Part shown: positions 9,312-18,809 of the stretch, in pieces
How positions within the stretch are numbered: the stretch's first letter is position 1
Layout: the number at the start of each line of letters is the position of its first letter
DNA from: Methylobacterium phyllostachyos
Lineage (GTDB): Bacteria > Pseudomonadota > Alphaproteobacteria > Rhizobiales > Beijerinckiaceae
NCBI RefSeq assembly: GCF_900103445.1
Contig: NZ_FNHS01000012.1
Coordinates: 84,393 to 148,392 of the forward strand
Reading direction: 5' to 3'
DNA: 64,000 nucleotides
The notes under the pieces: generated by a model
Database searches by the model: none
Told to the model about the DNA's origin: nothing
Seen by the model: only the letters and a program-made list of their open reading frames with translations
Program-made: the position numbers and the translations under genes

Positions 9312-10313
9312 ATGACCGATACGAGCCCCGCTTCCCTCCAGGCTGGATCGACCGCCGGCAAGATCCCGGTGACCGTGCTCACCGGCTATCTCGGCGCGGG
9401 CAAGACCACGCTCCTCAACCGCATCCTCACCGAGAATCACGGCAAGCGCTACGCCGTGATCGTCAACGAGTTCGGCGAGATCGGCATCGACAACGACCTC
9501 GTGGTCGGCGCCGACGAGGAAGTGTTCGAGATGAACAACGGCTGCGTCTGCTGCACGGTGCGCGGCGACCTGATCCGGATCATGGACGGGCTGGTGAAGC
9601 GCCGGGGCAAGTTCGACGCGATCATCGTCGAGACCACGGGGCTGGCCGACCCGGCCCCGGTGGCCCAGACCTTCTTCGTCGATCAGGATGTCGGCGAGGC
9701 CGCCCGGCTCGACGCCGTGGTGACGGTGGCGGACGCCAAGTGGCTCACCGACCGCCTGAAGGACGCCCCCGAGGCGAAGAACCAGATCGCCTTCGCGGAC
9801 GTGATCCTGCTCAACAAGAGCGACCTCGTGGCGCCCGCCGAGCTCGACCGGGTCGAGGCCGAGATCCGCGCCATCAACCCGCTGGCCAAGCTCCACCGCA
9901 CGCAGAACTGCGCCGTGCCCCTCGACGCCGTGCTGGAGCGCAACGCCTTCGAACTCGACCGTATCCTCGAGGTGGAGCCCGACTTCCTGGAGGAGGGGCA
10001 CCACCATCACCACGATTCCGACATCCGCTCGATCTCGGCGAAGATCGAGGGGGAGGTGGACCCGGAAAAATTCATGCCCTGGATCTCGAACCTGACTCAG
10101 AGCCAGGGGCCCGACATCCTGCGCTGCAAGGGGATCGTGGCCTTCCCGAACGAGCCGAAGCGCTTCGTCTTCCAGGGCGTCCACATGATCCTCGACGGGG
10201 ACGTGCAGGGCGATTGGGGCCCGAACGAGCCGCGCGTGTCGCGCGTGGTGTTCATCGGGCGCAATCTCGATGCGGCAGCGATCAAGCAGGGGTTCGAAGA
10301 CTGCCGGGCGTAA
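9312..10313 (+). CDS. CobW/COG0523 family metallochaperone GTPase
   Basis: The 333-residue protein has the P-loop [12 protein letters not shown] near residue 27, the NGCVCC metal site (CxCC) near residue 76, and a CobW C-terminal domain. A histidine run (GHHHHHDSD) lies near residue 230 between the domains and probably binds metal. Proteins of this family hydrolyse GTP to deliver zinc or cobalt to target enzymes. The ATG at 9312 is the first in-frame start with the P-loop at the usual distance; the upstream in-frame reading has no family similarity. The Zur-like palindrome upstream supports a zinc-starvation role (ZigA/YeiR-like), whereas cobalamin synthesis genes are absent here. The GTPase call is certain; the zinc role is inferred. 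Confidence 0.93.
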   Translation: MTDTSPASLQAGSTAGKIPVTVLTGYLGAGKTTLLNRILTENHGKRYAVIVNEFGEIGIDNDLVVGADEEVFEMNNGCVCCTVRGDLIRIMDGLVKRRGKFDAIIVETTGLADPAPVAQTFFVDQDVGEAARLDAVVTVADAKWLTDRLKDAPEAKNQIAFADVILLNKSDLVAPAELDRVEAEIRAINPLAKLHRTQNCAVPLDAVLERNAFELDRILEVEPDFLEEGHHHHHDSDIRSISAKIEGEVDPEKFMPWISNLTQSQGPDILRCKGIVAFPNEPKRFVFQGVHMILDGDVQGDWGPNEPRVSRVVFIGRNLDAAAIKQGFEDCRA

Positions 10314-10346
10314 GCGGCTGAGCGGCCTTCGGGCCGTCCGTCTCTG

Positions 10347-10397
10347 CCCCCGCCCTCCATTGGGACCTGTCTGGTCCGCGCCAGGGGAGGGCGGGGG
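10347..10397. terminator. Bidirectional terminator-like stem between cobW-like gene and moaB
   Basis: Perfect 12-base arms CCCCCGCCCTCC and GGAGGGCGGGGG enclose a loop that itself contains GGACC/GGTCC. The structure lies between two convergent stop codons. No T-run follows on either side, so it may act as a roadblock or mRNA-end stabiliser. Confidence 0.55.
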
Positions 10398-10406
10398 AGG
10401 CGCCCC

Positions 10407-10964
10407 TCACACCGCGATACTCGCCCCCCGCCGCAGGTGCTCGTCGAGCCGCGGCATGATCTCCACGAAATTGCAGGGTCGGTGACGATAGTCGAGTTGC
10501 TGGGCCAGGATCCCGTCCCAGGCGTCCCGGCAGGCGCCCGGCGAGCCCGGCAGCACGAACACGTAGGTTGCCCGCGCCACCCCCGCGGTGGCGCGGGATT
10601 GCAGGGTCGAGGTGCCGATCTTGTCGTAAGAGATGCGGTGGAAGACGGCGGAGAAGCCGTCCATGCGCTTCTCGAACAGCGGCTCCAGCGCCTCCGGGGT
10701 CACGTCGCGCCCGGTGAAGCCGGTGCCGCCCGTGGTCAGCACCACGTCGACGCCCGGATCGCGCAGCCACGCCTCCACCTGCCCCCGGATCGCCGGGATC
10801 TCGTCCGGCACGATGGCCCGGGCTGCGAGCCTATGGCCTGCATCCGTGAGGCGCTGGACCAGGGTGTCGCCGGAGCGGTCGTCCTCCGGCCGGCGGGTGT
10901 CCGATACGGTGAGCACCGCGATCGAGAGCGAGATGAAGGCGCGGGGTGCGGGCTGGTCGGCCAT
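10407..10964 (-). CDS. moaB: Molybdenum cofactor biosynthesis protein B
   Basis: The 185-residue protein is a MoaB/Mog-type member of the MoCF-binding fold. It carries LTVSDTR near the N-terminus and the conserved TTGGTGFTGRDVTPEA segment near residue 77, where Mog-type enzymes adenylylate molybdopterin. LPGSPGACRDAWDGIL near the C-terminus is also typical. The start at 10964 is preferred over longer in-frame readings because GGAGA lies nine bases upstream and the protein then has the family length. It stands alone and converges with the CobW gene. MoaB and Mog are hard to separate by sequence; the length and the C-terminal LDYRHRPCNFVE favour MoaB. Confidence 0.9.
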   Translation of the reverse strand: MADQPAPRAFISLSIAVLTVSDTRRPEDDRSGDTLVQRLTDAGHRLAARAIVPDEIPAIRGQVEAWLRDPGVDVVLTTGGTGFTGRDVTPEALEPLFEKRMDGFSAVFHRISYDKIGTSTLQSRATAGVARATYVFVLPGSPGACRDAWDGILAQQLDYRHRPCNFVEIMPRLDEHLRRGASIAV

Positions 10965-11080
10965 AGCGTGAAGTCTCCGGAACACACCTCCGATATGGGC
11001 CGGCCGCATCGGGATGTCGCCCCTTGCGGCCGGGCGCAAACTCGGCTGTGCTCCGGCAACCGCGTTGGAGATCCTCATCC

Positions 11081-11728
11081 ATGCTCATGTACGGCAACTG
11101 GCGCTCGGCCGCCGCCTTCCGGGTGCGGATCGCCCTCAAGCTGAAGGGCATTCCCTACGAGGAGACGTTCATCGACCTCGATGCGGGGGACCAGCACAAG
11201 CCGGATTTCCGGGCGATCAACCCGCAGGGTGCGGTGCCGGCCCTGTTCGACGGCGACGGCCCGCCGCTCACCCAGTCGCTGGCCATCCTCGACTATCTGG
11301 AGGAAACGAAGGGCGGCGTGCGCCTCCTGCCGGAGGAGCCCCGGGCCCGGGCGCGGGCGCGCTCCCTGGCGCAGGTGGTCGCCTGTGACACGCACCCCCT
11401 TTACGTGCCGCGGGTGCGCAATTTCCTGATGGAGGAGTACGACCTGCCCCGGGAGCGGATGCTCGCGTTCCTGCGCAACGCCTTCGAGACCGGCCTGCGG
11501 ACGCTCGAGGCGCGACTCAGCCGGGAGCCCGGGACCGGACGCTTCTGTCAGGGCGATGCGGTCAGCCATGCCGATCTGTGCCTCGTCAGCCTGTGGGTTG
11601 GCACCGGCATCTTCGGTGTGGAGACCGCCGCCTATCCGACGGTCGCGCGAATCGCCGCGGAATGCCTCGCCCTGCCCGCCGTGGCGGAGGCCCATCCCCT
11701 GCGCCAGCCCGGCGCGCCGAGCGCGTGA
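11081..11728 (+). CDS. maiA: Maleylacetoacetate isomerase (zeta-class glutathione S-transferase)
   Basis: The 215-residue protein has an N-terminal thioredoxin fold with the zeta-class pattern NWRSAAAFRVRIALKLKGIP, which supplies the glutathione-activating serine, and NPQGAVPALF, the conserved cis-proline segment. An all-helical C-terminal domain follows. The enzyme isomerises maleylacetoacetate to fumarylacetoacetate in tyrosine and homogentisate breakdown. The usual partners (fumarylacetoacetase, homogentisate dioxygenase) are not in the window. The start has GGAG ten bases upstream. A related zeta-class GST with another aromatic substrate is possible. Confidence 0.85.
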   Translation: MLMYGNWRSAAAFRVRIALKLKGIPYEETFIDLDAGDQHKPDFRAINPQGAVPALFDGDGPPLTQSLAILDYLEETKGGVRLLPEEPRARARARSLAQVVACDTHPLYVPRVRNFLMEEYDLPRERMLAFLRNAFETGLRTLEARLSREPGTGRFCQGDAVSHADLCLVSLWVGTGIFGVETAAYPTVARIAAECLALPAVAEAHPLRQPGAPSA

Positions 11729-11852
11729 GTGAATTCCCGGTCGCGCGTGCTCAGGTCACACGTGTGCCAGGCGGGCAGATGTGGCAATCGGACACCCGGG
11801 ACGTGTAAGCAGGCCGGCGTTTAATCCCGGTGCGGGAGCGGAAAGAGTGTCG

Positions 11853-13184
11853 ATGGCATCCGTCGAGAACGAGTCAGGTCTGCATCGCGTCGTTGTCGTG
11901 GGTGGCGGCGCCGCCGGGCTTCAGCTGGTGACGAAGCTCGGCGAGAAGCTCGGGCGGGGCAAGCGCGCCCACGTCACCCTCGTGGACCGCGCGCGCACCC
12001 ATATCTGGAAGCCCCTGTTGCATGAGGTCGCCGCCGGCAGCCTCGACGTGGGCCACCACGCGGTGGATTACCTGCACCACGCCCACATCCACGGCTTCCG
12101 CTACCGAATCGGGCAGATGACCGGGCTCGACCGGGAGGCGCGCACGATCCAGCTCGCCGCGAGCTACGATTCCGAGGGCCGCGAGGTCACGCCGCAGCGC
12201 GCGGTCCCCTACGACACGCTGGTGATGGCCGTGGGCTCCACCACCAACGATTTCGGCACGCCGGGCGTGGCCCAGCACGCCATCGCGCTCGATACCCAGG
12301 ATCAGGCGGTGCGCTTCCACCAGCGCCTCGTGAACGCCTCCCTGCGGGCGCACACGCAGGTCGGCCCAGTGCGGCCGGGCCAGCTCCACGTGACGGTGAT
12401 CGGTGCCGGCGCCACCGGGACGGAACTCGCCGCCGAGCTGCACCGGACCCTCCGCCACGTGGTCTCGACCGGCCTCGACAAGATCGACCCGGGCAAGGAC
12501 ATCCGCATCACCCTTGTGGAGGCGGCCGACCGTATCCTCCCGGCGGTGCCGCAGCGCCTCTCGGCCGAGGTGATGCAGCTCCTCAACAAGATCGGTGTCG
12601 ACGTGCGCGTGAGAGCGCGGGTGACCGAGGTGCGGGCCGACGGCGTGCAGCTCGCCGACGGCACCTTCATCCCCTCGGAACTCGTGGTCTGGGCGGCGGG
12701 CGTGAAGGCACCGCCCTTCCTGCAGGGCATCGGCGGGCTGGAGACCACGCGGACCAACCAGCTCGTGGTCACCCCGACCCTGCAGACCACCCGCGACCCC
12801 GATATTTTCGCGCTGGGCGATTGCGCCTACCTGGTCGAGGTCGGCTCGGACACGCCGGTGCCGCCCCGGGCCCAGGCGGCGCACCAGCAGGCGAGCCACC
12901 TCGTCGGCCAGATCCAGGCCAAGATCGCCGGCAAGCCCCTGAAGCCGTTCAAGTACAAGGATTTCGGCTCGCTGGTGTCGCTCGGTGAATACTCGACCGT
13001 CGGCAGCCTGATGGGGTTCGTGCGCGGCAAGAACATGCTGATCGCGGGCCTGTTCGCCCGGATGATGTACCGCTCGCTCTACAAGATGCACGAGCGGGCC
13101 CTCCACGGCACCCCCAAAACGGCCCTCGATACCCTGGCGCGCGCGCTCACGCGTCGGACCGAGCCGCGGGTGAAGCTGCACTGA
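11853..13184 (+). CDS. ndh: Type II NADH dehydrogenase (NDH-2)
   Basis: The 443-residue flavoprotein transfers electrons from NADH to quinone without pumping protons, on the inner face of the membrane. The FAD-binding motif VVVVGGGAAGLQLVTKLG starts near residue 12 and the NADH-binding motif VTVIGAGATGTELAAEL near residue 180. The FAD-contact segment FALGDCAYL is near residue 325. The C-terminal part (GKNMLIAGLFARMMYRSLY) is the amphipathic region that docks to the membrane. ATG at 11853 has GGAAAG seven bases upstream; a GTG two codons earlier is possible. It stands next to two small genes of unknown role with a 54-base gap. Confidence 0.92.
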   Translation: MASVENESGLHRVVVVGGGAAGLQLVTKLGEKLGRGKRAHVTLVDRARTHIWKPLLHEVAAGSLDVGHHAVDYLHHAHIHGFRYRIGQMTGLDREARTIQLAASYDSEGREVTPQRAVPYDTLVMAVGSTTNDFGTPGVAQHAIALDTQDQAVRFHQRLVNASLRAHTQVGPVRPGQLHVTVIGAGATGTELAAELHRTLRHVVSTGLDKIDPGKDIRITLVEAADRILPAVPQRLSAEVMQLLNKIGVDVRVRARVTEVRADGVQLADGTFIPSELVVWAAGVKAPPFLQGIGGLETTRTNQLVVTPTLQTTRDPDIFALGDCAYLVEVGSDTPVPPRAQAAHQQASHLVGQIQAKIAGKPLKPFKYKDFGSLVSLGEYSTVGSLMGFVRGKNMLIAGLFARMMYRSLYKMHERALHGTPKTALDTLARALTRRTEPRVKLH

Positions 13185-13238
13185 GACCATTTCGGTATCC
13201 GTGCGTTCCCAGAGATCCGATAGGGAGGATGACCGACG

Positions 13239-13550
13239 ATGATCCTGGTGAGCGTGATGTATACCACCGGCCCGCGCTTCGACATGGGCTATTACCTCAG
13301 CCACCACATGCCCCTGGTGCGCGAGCGCTGGTCGGCGCTCGGCCTGCATGACGCCAAGGTGGTCAAGGGCGCCGGCACGCCGGATGGCGGCGCGGCGCCT
13401 TTCCAGGTGATGGCGCTCCTGACCTTCGAGTCGGTCGAGGCCTTCCAGAAGGCCGTGGCGGCCCACGGTGAGGAGATCTTCGCCGACATCCCGAACTTCA
13501 CCGAGGCTCCGGCCCAGGTGCAGATCAACGACTTCGCGGAGAGCCCGTGA
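13239..13550 (+). CDS. EthD family protein
   Basis: The 103-residue protein has the EthD pattern: a short beta strand (ILVSVMYTTG), then YYLSHHMPLVRERW, then an aromatic and hydrophobic C-terminal half (FQVMALLTFESVEAFQKAV). EthD domains are dimeric ferredoxin-like barrels, often accessory to oxidative degradation enzymes; the biochemical role is generally unknown. GGGAGG lies ten bases before the start. Its stop overlaps the next gene by four bases (GTGA), so the two are translationally coupled. Confidence 0.82.
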   Translation: MILVSVMYTTGPRFDMGYYLSHHMPLVRERWSALGLHDAKVVKGAGTPDGGAAPFQVMALLTFESVEAFQKAVAAHGEEIFADIPNFTEAPAQVQINDFAESP

Positions 13551-13864
13551 TCGACATCGTCAAGGCGGTGCAGGAGGCCGATCCGAGCCTCGGCACCTAC
13601 GTCATCGTGCTGCGGGGTGATTCCCGTGCGCTCGACGGCCCGGAGCGCCTGAACCCGGAGGCGCAGGGCTGGCTCGCCGTGAACACCCCCGGCGGCCGCC
13701 TAGCCCGGGTGAAGATCCGGCTCGCCCCCTATCCGGGGGCGGCGCCGGCCGAGCGGGACGTGACCGTCATGGCCTTCGCAGAGGCACGGGAACTAGCCGC
13801 CTTCGCGACCGCGTGGACGGGTGATGTGCTGCCGGATGAGCCCGAGGAGTCGGTTTCCGGCTGA
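13547..13864 (+). CDS. Hypothetical protein coupled to the EthD gene
   Basis: I do not recognise this 105-residue protein. It starts with GTG overlapping the EthD stop codon by four bases. It contains an N-terminal helix, a central beta-like stretch (QGWLAVNTPGGRLARVKIRL) and an acidic C-terminus (DVLPDEPEESVSG). There is no signal peptide, membrane segment or cysteine. The coupling suggests that it acts with the EthD protein. Base composition and codon use match its neighbours. Confidence 0.65.
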   Translation: MIDIVKAVQEADPSLGTYVIVLRGDSRALDGPERLNPEAQGWLAVNTPGGRLARVKIRLAPYPGAAPAERDVTVMAFAEARELAAFATAWTGDVLPDEPEESVSG

Positions 13865-13981
13865 TCACTGCGGTTTCACCGCTCCTGTGCGCGCAGCAAT
13901 CCCGTCTGTGCCACACGTCCTGAAGTCGCGCCCCTTGCTCGGGTCGCTCTGCTGGCGAGGGCGCCGATCAAAAGCGGCAGT

Positions 13982-16900
13982 TCACGCCGCGCGCAGCTGC
14001 CGGATCGCCCGCAGGGTCGTCGCCCGCTGCACCTCCAGGCGCCGGATCAGTGGGATCAGGTCGGCGCCCGCATGGGCGGCGGCCTCGACCTCCCGGCACA
14101 GGCTCGACAGGCCGACGAAGCCCAGAAGCCCGGCCGCCGCCACCAGGGCATGCGCGTCGTGGGCGATCTGGAGCCGGTCGGTCTCGCTCGGCCGGAACCG
14201 CTCGGACAGTTCGTTGGCCAGGAGGTCCAGCAGGGCGCCGACACGGTCGGTCCCGAAGTTCGCCTCCATCTCGGTGAGCACCGCGGCATCGAGGATCGCA
14301 GCATCGACCCGGCCGGCGAGACGCGATTCCTCCGGCCGGCTCGGGCGGCGCGCGCCCGGCGCCGTCCAGCGGCTGATCGTGGCGAACAGGTCGGCCCGGC
14401 GGAACGGCTTGCCGACGTAATCGTCCATGCCGGCCTCACGCAACTCCTCGACTTGGGTCGGCAGCACGTTGGCGGTCATGGCCACGATCGGGATGTCGCA
14501 GGCGGGGCGGGCGAGGGCCCGGATCCGCCGGGTGGCCGTAAGGCCGTCGACCCGGGGCATCTGCACGTCCATCAGCACGAGGTCGTAGGGGTGCCCGGCC
14601 GCCACCGCGGCGGCGACCGCCGTGATCGCCTCGGCTCCGTCGCCGGCCACCTCCACCGCATAGCCCTGCGATTCGAGCACCGCGCAGGCCAATTCCTGGT
14701 TGAGCGGAACGTCCTCCACCAAGAGGAGGCGCAGCGGCGTCGCGAGGGCCTCCGGCGCCGGAGGCGAGGGCCGGATGCCAGCTCCCGCCGGGACGACGCG
14801 GCTCTGGGCGACCTCGGCACCCCGCGGCAGCGTCAGGCGGAACCAGAAGGTCGAACCCGCGCCCTCCCGGCTCTCGACGCCGATCTCGCCGCCCATGAGG
14901 GTCACGAGGTGTCGGGAGATGGCGAGCCCAAGGCCGGTCCCGCCGAAGCGCCGGCTGATCGAGCCGTCCACCTGGCTGAAGCGCTTGAATAGGCGGTCCT
15001 GCTGGGCGGGCGCGATGCCGATACCCGTATCGGTCACCGCGAAGCGGATGATGTCGCCGGGAGCGCCATCGGGGGCCCGGCCCGCGCCCTCCCGCTGCAC
15101 GGTCACGGACACGGAGCCTGCCGGCGTGAACTTCACGGCGTTGTTCATCAGGTTGAGGAGCACCTGCCGCAGGCGGCCGGCATCGCCCACTACGGTCTTG
15201 GGCAGCTCCGGATCGATTCGGGCCTCGATCGCGAGACCGCTGCGGATCGCGCTGCCGCGCACGATCGAGACCGCGGCATCGACGGTGGAGACCAGCGGGA
15301 ACGCCACCGGATCGAGGCTCAGCTCGCCGGCCTCGATCTTGGAGAAATCGAGGATGTCGTTGACCACCGTGAGCAGGGCCGCGCCGGAACTCTGGATCAA
15401 CTCCAGGCGGCGGCGATCCTCGTTCCGGAGGGTGCCCTCATCGAGGAGCAGGTCGGCATAGCCGAGGATGCCGTTGAGCGGTGTGCGGATCTCATGGCTC
15501 ATGGCGGCCAGGAACTCGCTCTTGGCCTCGCTCGCCCGCTCGGCCTCGGCACGGGCCGCCTCGGCGTCCCGGGTGGCCGCCCGCAGGGCCGCCTCGGCCG
15601 CCTTGCGCTCGGTGACGTCGAGATAGAGGCCCACCATGCGCCGCGGCTGCCCCTTGGCCCCGAACACCGTCCGCCCGCGGGCATAGAGCCAGCGCCCGCC
15701 CACCCGGAACTCGGCCGCGTAGGGTGTCGAGGTCTCCACCGCCCGCCGGATCTCGTTCCAGACGTCGCCGACATCCTCGGGATGCAGCAGGGCCGTCCAC
15801 TCGGCGGCCGGCAGGGTGTGCGGCGCACCCGTATCCGGCAGCCCGTGCATGCGCGCGCTCTCGGGGCTCAGGGTAGCGAGCCCGGTGCGCATGTCCCAAT
15901 CCCAGGTCCCGGCCTCCGCGGCATCGAGGGCGATGCCGAGCAGGCCACGGGCCTCCTCGACGGCCAGCCGCGCGGTGACGATGTCGTCTACGTCGAGGGC
16001 GGTGCCGAGCCACTCTGCCACGGCGTGGTCCGTGGGATCGAGGCGAATCGGGATCAGCGACAGCTTGTGCCAGCGGTAGACGCCGTCGTGGCGGCGGATC
16101 CGCCACTGCCCGCTGAACCCCTCGCCGGTGGCGAGCGCCCGGTCCCAGGCCGCTTCCATGGCGGCGGCATCATCGGGGTGGTTGCGGGCGAGCCGCTCGG
16201 CCCGGTCCGGCCCGATGGGCCCGTAATAGGTTTGGAACTGCGCGTTGACGTAGGTCGCGCGTCCGTCGCCGACCCGCATGGTCCAGACCAGGAGCGGCAG
16301 GGCCTCGGCCAGGCCGCGGTAGCGCAGTTCGCTGCGGCGCACCTCGTCCTCGGCCCGGCGCCGCTCGCTCATGTCGATCAGCACGCCGATGAGGCCGACG
16401 CTGCCTCCATCCGCGCGGCAGACGCCGCGCACGACGACGTCGCGGATCTCGCCATCGGGCCGCAGCAGCCGGGCCTCGAAGTCGAAGCTTGTCCGGCGCG
16501 CGATGGCGTCGGCGACGATCGCCTCCAGCCGGGCCCGGTCGTCGGGATGATAGAGCTGCGCGAAGGCATCGAGGCGCGGCGGAGGCGCCCCGGGATCGCG
16601 GCCGGCGATAGTGTAGAGGCTTGCCGACCAGACCGGCTGGCCGTCGGCAAGGTCCACCCGCCAGTTGCCGACGCTGGCGAGCTGCTCGGCCATGGTGAGC
16701 TGCTGGTTGGCTGCCTCCTGGGCCCTGGCGCGGGCGTTGATCTCGCGGTGCTGCTCGCGGATCAGGGCTTCGCGGATCGCCGCCTGCTCGATCGCGCGGC
16801 CCCGGCGGGCATTGGCCTCGGTCAGCCGCAGATGGGCGAGGACGATCTCGGCGAGATCGCGGAAGGCGGCCTCCTCGCTCTCCGAGAACCCGTCCCGGGG

Positions 16901-17299
16901 TTCCGGATCGATCAGGCAGAAGGTGCCGACCCGCAAGCCCGGCCGCAGACTGAGGGGCAGGCCCGCATAGAAGCGGAAGCCTCCTTCGGCGGCGACGCCC
17001 GGCATGTCGCGGAACCGCGGATCGACCCGGGCATCGGGGACGACCAGCAGGTCGTCACTGCGGATCGTGTGATCGCAGAGGCCGTGCTCGCGCGGGATCG
17101 CCCCCGGCACCTCGATGCAGGGTGTCTTCGGCCACAGCTCCGTCGCGTCGATGAAGTTCACGAGGGCGTTGCGCACCCCGAACAGGCGGCGGGCTGTGCG
17201 GCAGACGGCGTCGAAATGCGGCTCCGGCGCCGTGCCCAGGATCCCGAGGGCGTTCAGGGCCGCGAGCCGCTCCCCCTCGCTGGCCGTCTGTCTGTTCAC
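13982..17299 (-). CDS. Hybrid sensor histidine kinase: GAF, PAS repeats, HisKA, HATPase, receiver, Hpt
   Basis: This soluble 1105-residue kinase has no membrane segment. The order is GAF (about 24-160), a helical linker, three PAS domains (about 205-310, 325-440 and 450-570), a coiled linker, then HisKA with the H-box [19 protein letters not shown] near residue 600. HATPase follows (N-box [13 protein letters not shown]-boxes DTGIGI and GGTGLGL), then a receiver domain (VEDVPLNQ, phosphoacceptor in [13 protein letters not shown]) and a C-terminal Hpt domain with [12 protein letters not shown]. In the Hpt the usual Lys-Gly after the His-x-Leu is replaced by Val-Ala. No DNA-binding output is present, so it should pass phosphate to a separate regulator. 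The start overlaps the stop of the O-antigen ligase-like gene by four bases, which ties the two together. Confidence 0.93.
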   Translation of the reverse strand: MNRQTASEGERLAALNALGILGTAPEPHFDAVCRTARRLFGVRNALVNFIDATELWPKTPCIEVPGAIPREHGLCDHTIRSDDLLVVPDARVDPRFRDMPGVAAEGGFRFYAGLPLSLRPGLRVGTFCLIDPEPRDGFSESEEAAFRDLAEIVLAHLRLTEANARRGRAIEQAAIREALIREQHREINARARAQEAANQQLTMAEQLASVGNWRVDLADGQPVWSASLYTIAGRDPGAPPPRLDAFAQLYHPDDRARLEAIVADAIARRTSFDFEARLLRPDGEIRDVVVRGVCRADGGSVGLIGVLIDMSERRRAEDEVRRSELRYRGLAEALPLLVWTMRVGDGRATYVNAQFQTYYGPIGPDRAERLARNHPDDAAAMEAAWDRALATGEGFSGQWRIRRHDGVYRWHKLSLIPIRLDPTDHAVAEWLGTALDVDDIVTARLAVEEARGLLGIALDAAEAGTWDWDMRTGLATLSPESARMHGLPDTGAPHTLPAAEWTALLHPEDVGDVWNEIRRAVETSTPYAAEFRVGGRWLYARGRTVFGAKGQPRRMVGLYLDVTERKAAEAALRAATRDAEAARAEAERASEAKSEFLAAMSHEIRTPLNGILGYADLLLDEGTLRNEDRRRLELIQSSGAALLTVVNDILDFSKIEAGELSLDPVAFPLVSTVDAAVSIVRGSAIRSGLAIEARIDPELPKTVVGDAGRLRQVLLNLMNNAVKFTPAGSVSVTVQREGAGRAPDGAPGDIIRFAVTDTGIGIAPAQQDRLFKRFSQVDGSISRRFGGTGLGLAISRHLVTLMGGEIGVESREGAGSTFWFRLTLPRGAEVAQSRVVPAGAGIRPSPPAPEALATPLRLLLVEDVPLNQELACAVLESQGYAVEVAGDGAEAITAVAAAVAAGHPYDLVLMDVQMPRVDGLTATRRIRALARPACDIPIVAMTANVLPTQVEELREAGMDDYVGKPFRRADLFATISRWTAPGARRPSRPEESRLAGRVDAAILDAAVLTEMEANFGTDRVGALLDLLANELSERFRPSETDRLQIAHDAHALVAAAGLLGFVGLSSLCREVEAAAHAGADLIPLIRRLEVQRATTLRAIRQLRAA

Positions 17300-18627
17300 G
17301 TGACCGCCTCCGGGCGCGGATTGCGCGGCGCTCCGCTCGTCCCGGGGAAGCGATGGCCCGCCGCGGGGGGCGTTTCAAGCGCGCCGGGGCGCGGCCTGCC
17401 CGCGCGCAGCCGCACGGCTTCGAGCGCCCAGACCATGCCGAGCATCATGTAGACGTGGCGCCACTTCTCGATATCGATCTGGAAGGCCTGCAGGAAGAAC
17501 ATCAGCAAGGCCGGCCAGACGATCTGCGCGTAGGCCCGGACCGGCGACGGCCGCGCCAGGAGCCGGAACCCGACGAAACTCGTCGTCAGCACCAGGCCGA
17601 TGAACACGGCCCCTCCGAGCCATCCGCCATTGGCGAAGGAGCCGATATAGGAGTTGTGCGGTTCCAGCCCAAAGACCAGCCGCCAATGCATCGGCCCCAT
17701 CCCGAACGGGCGCTCGATCAGCATGGCGAAGCCCCGGATCTGGTTGCCGAAGCGGCCGGTCTCGCCCTGATCGTAATCCTGGGTCAGCGCGGCGCGGGTC
17801 TCGAACATCTTGTGGACGTGATCGACCGAGAGCAGGCCGATCACCGCGATTGTGCCGAGCACCAGGGTCGCGAGGGTGAGGAGTACGATGCGGCGGCGCA
17901 GGCGGACCGAGGTGCTGCCCGCGTAGACCGAGCCGACCATAAGGATCACCGCGACGGCGCTTCCGCCCCAGGAGCCGCGGGAGAACGACAGGAAGATGCC
18001 GGCCACGATGATCAGCAGGCCGGCGAGCGAGGCCAGGGGCCGGCGGGCCGTCCCGGTGAGCAGGCCGTGCATCAGGTAGAGGGCGCCGAGCGTCAGGAAC
18101 GAGCCGAACACGTTCGGGTCCTGGAAGGTGCCGGACGCCCGGTCGTACTTGTAGAACAGGTCCTCGATGCCGAGCCACTGGAGGTACCCAACGATCCCGA
18201 GGGCCGCTGAGAACACGCAGCTCGCTGTGTAGGCCTTGAGCGCCAGATCCATCCGGGCCCGGGTGTCGTCCGCGAAGAACATGGCGAAGAAGATGCAGGT
18301 GATCGTGAGATAGATCAGCTGGATTGTCCAAGTGACCGGAAACTCCTCGTTGAGATACGGCAGCAGTGCGCTGACGATCGCCGCGAGGTAGAGGAGCAGC
18401 AGGGCGAGCAGCGGCACCATCCCCCGGTGCAGGCGCACGCCGAGGCAGAGCCACAGCAGGATCGTGGGGATCGCCACTGCGTCGTAGGGCGACGTGTCCG
18501 AGAAGGCGAAGCAGGCGAAGAAGATGAAGGCCGCAAACAGCGCCTTCGCCAACGCCTCGACGGCAACGCGGAGCGGGATACCGGAGGCGTCGCCGGACGG
18601 GGCGCCGGCGGCTACGCTGTGGGCCAT
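17296..18627 (-). CDS. O-antigen ligase / polysaccharide polymerase-like membrane protein
   Basis: The 443-residue protein has about ten to twelve hydrophobic helices and a long periplasmic loop in the second half, the layout of the Wzy/WaaL (O-antigen ligase) family. The loop region includes RGFAMLIERPFGMGPMHW and GLEPHNSYIGSFANGG; the latter is the characteristic H-N-x-Y/F motif (here EPHNSYI) near residue 330. Such proteins polymerise or ligate surface polysaccharides at the outer face of the inner membrane. The start at 18627 is chosen because GGAG lies ten bases upstream and a longer reading adds only Arg/Trp-rich sequence. The overlap with the kinase gene indicates an operon. Confidence 0.85.
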   Translation of the reverse strand: MAHSVAAGAPSGDASGIPLRVAVEALAKALFAAFIFFACFAFSDTSPYDAVAIPTILLWLCLGVRLHRGMVPLLALLLLYLAAIVSALLPYLNEEFPVTWTIQLIYLTITCIFFAMFFADDTRARMDLALKAYTASCVFSAALGIVGYLQWLGIEDLFYKYDRASGTFQDPNVFGSFLTLGALYLMHGLLTGTARRPLASLAGLLIIVAGIFLSFSRGSWGGSAVAVILMVGSVYAGSTSVRLRRRIVLLTLATLVLGTIAVIGLLSVDHVHKMFETRAALTQDYDQGETGRFGNQIRGFAMLIERPFGMGPMHWRLVFGLEPHNSYIGSFANGGWLGGAVFIGLVLTTSFVGFRLLARPSPVRAYAQIVWPALLMFFLQAFQIDIEKWRHVYMMLGMVWALEAVRLRAGRPRPGALETPPAAGHRFPGTSGAPRNPRPEAVT

Positions 18628-18809
18628 GATACGCGGGCTCCACGGGCCGGATACGCAGGCCCGCAGCCGCCAGGATGCCAATCAATGGTTGAGAATCGAC
18701 TTAGCGGTGCGATCACGGGATCGGGCTGGTCTTGGCGGAGGTTTGTGGGGATCGGGTATCTTGCCCGGGTGGAATAACCCGCGTCCCGCCAGCCCTATCG
18801 TGAAGGGTG

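Noticed and set aside
15494-17452. Long plus-strand frame of about 650 residues opposite the hybrid kinase
   Set aside because: It is a GC-rich shadow frame with Arg, Gly, His and Pro-rich composition and no domain; the minus-strand kinase explains the region.
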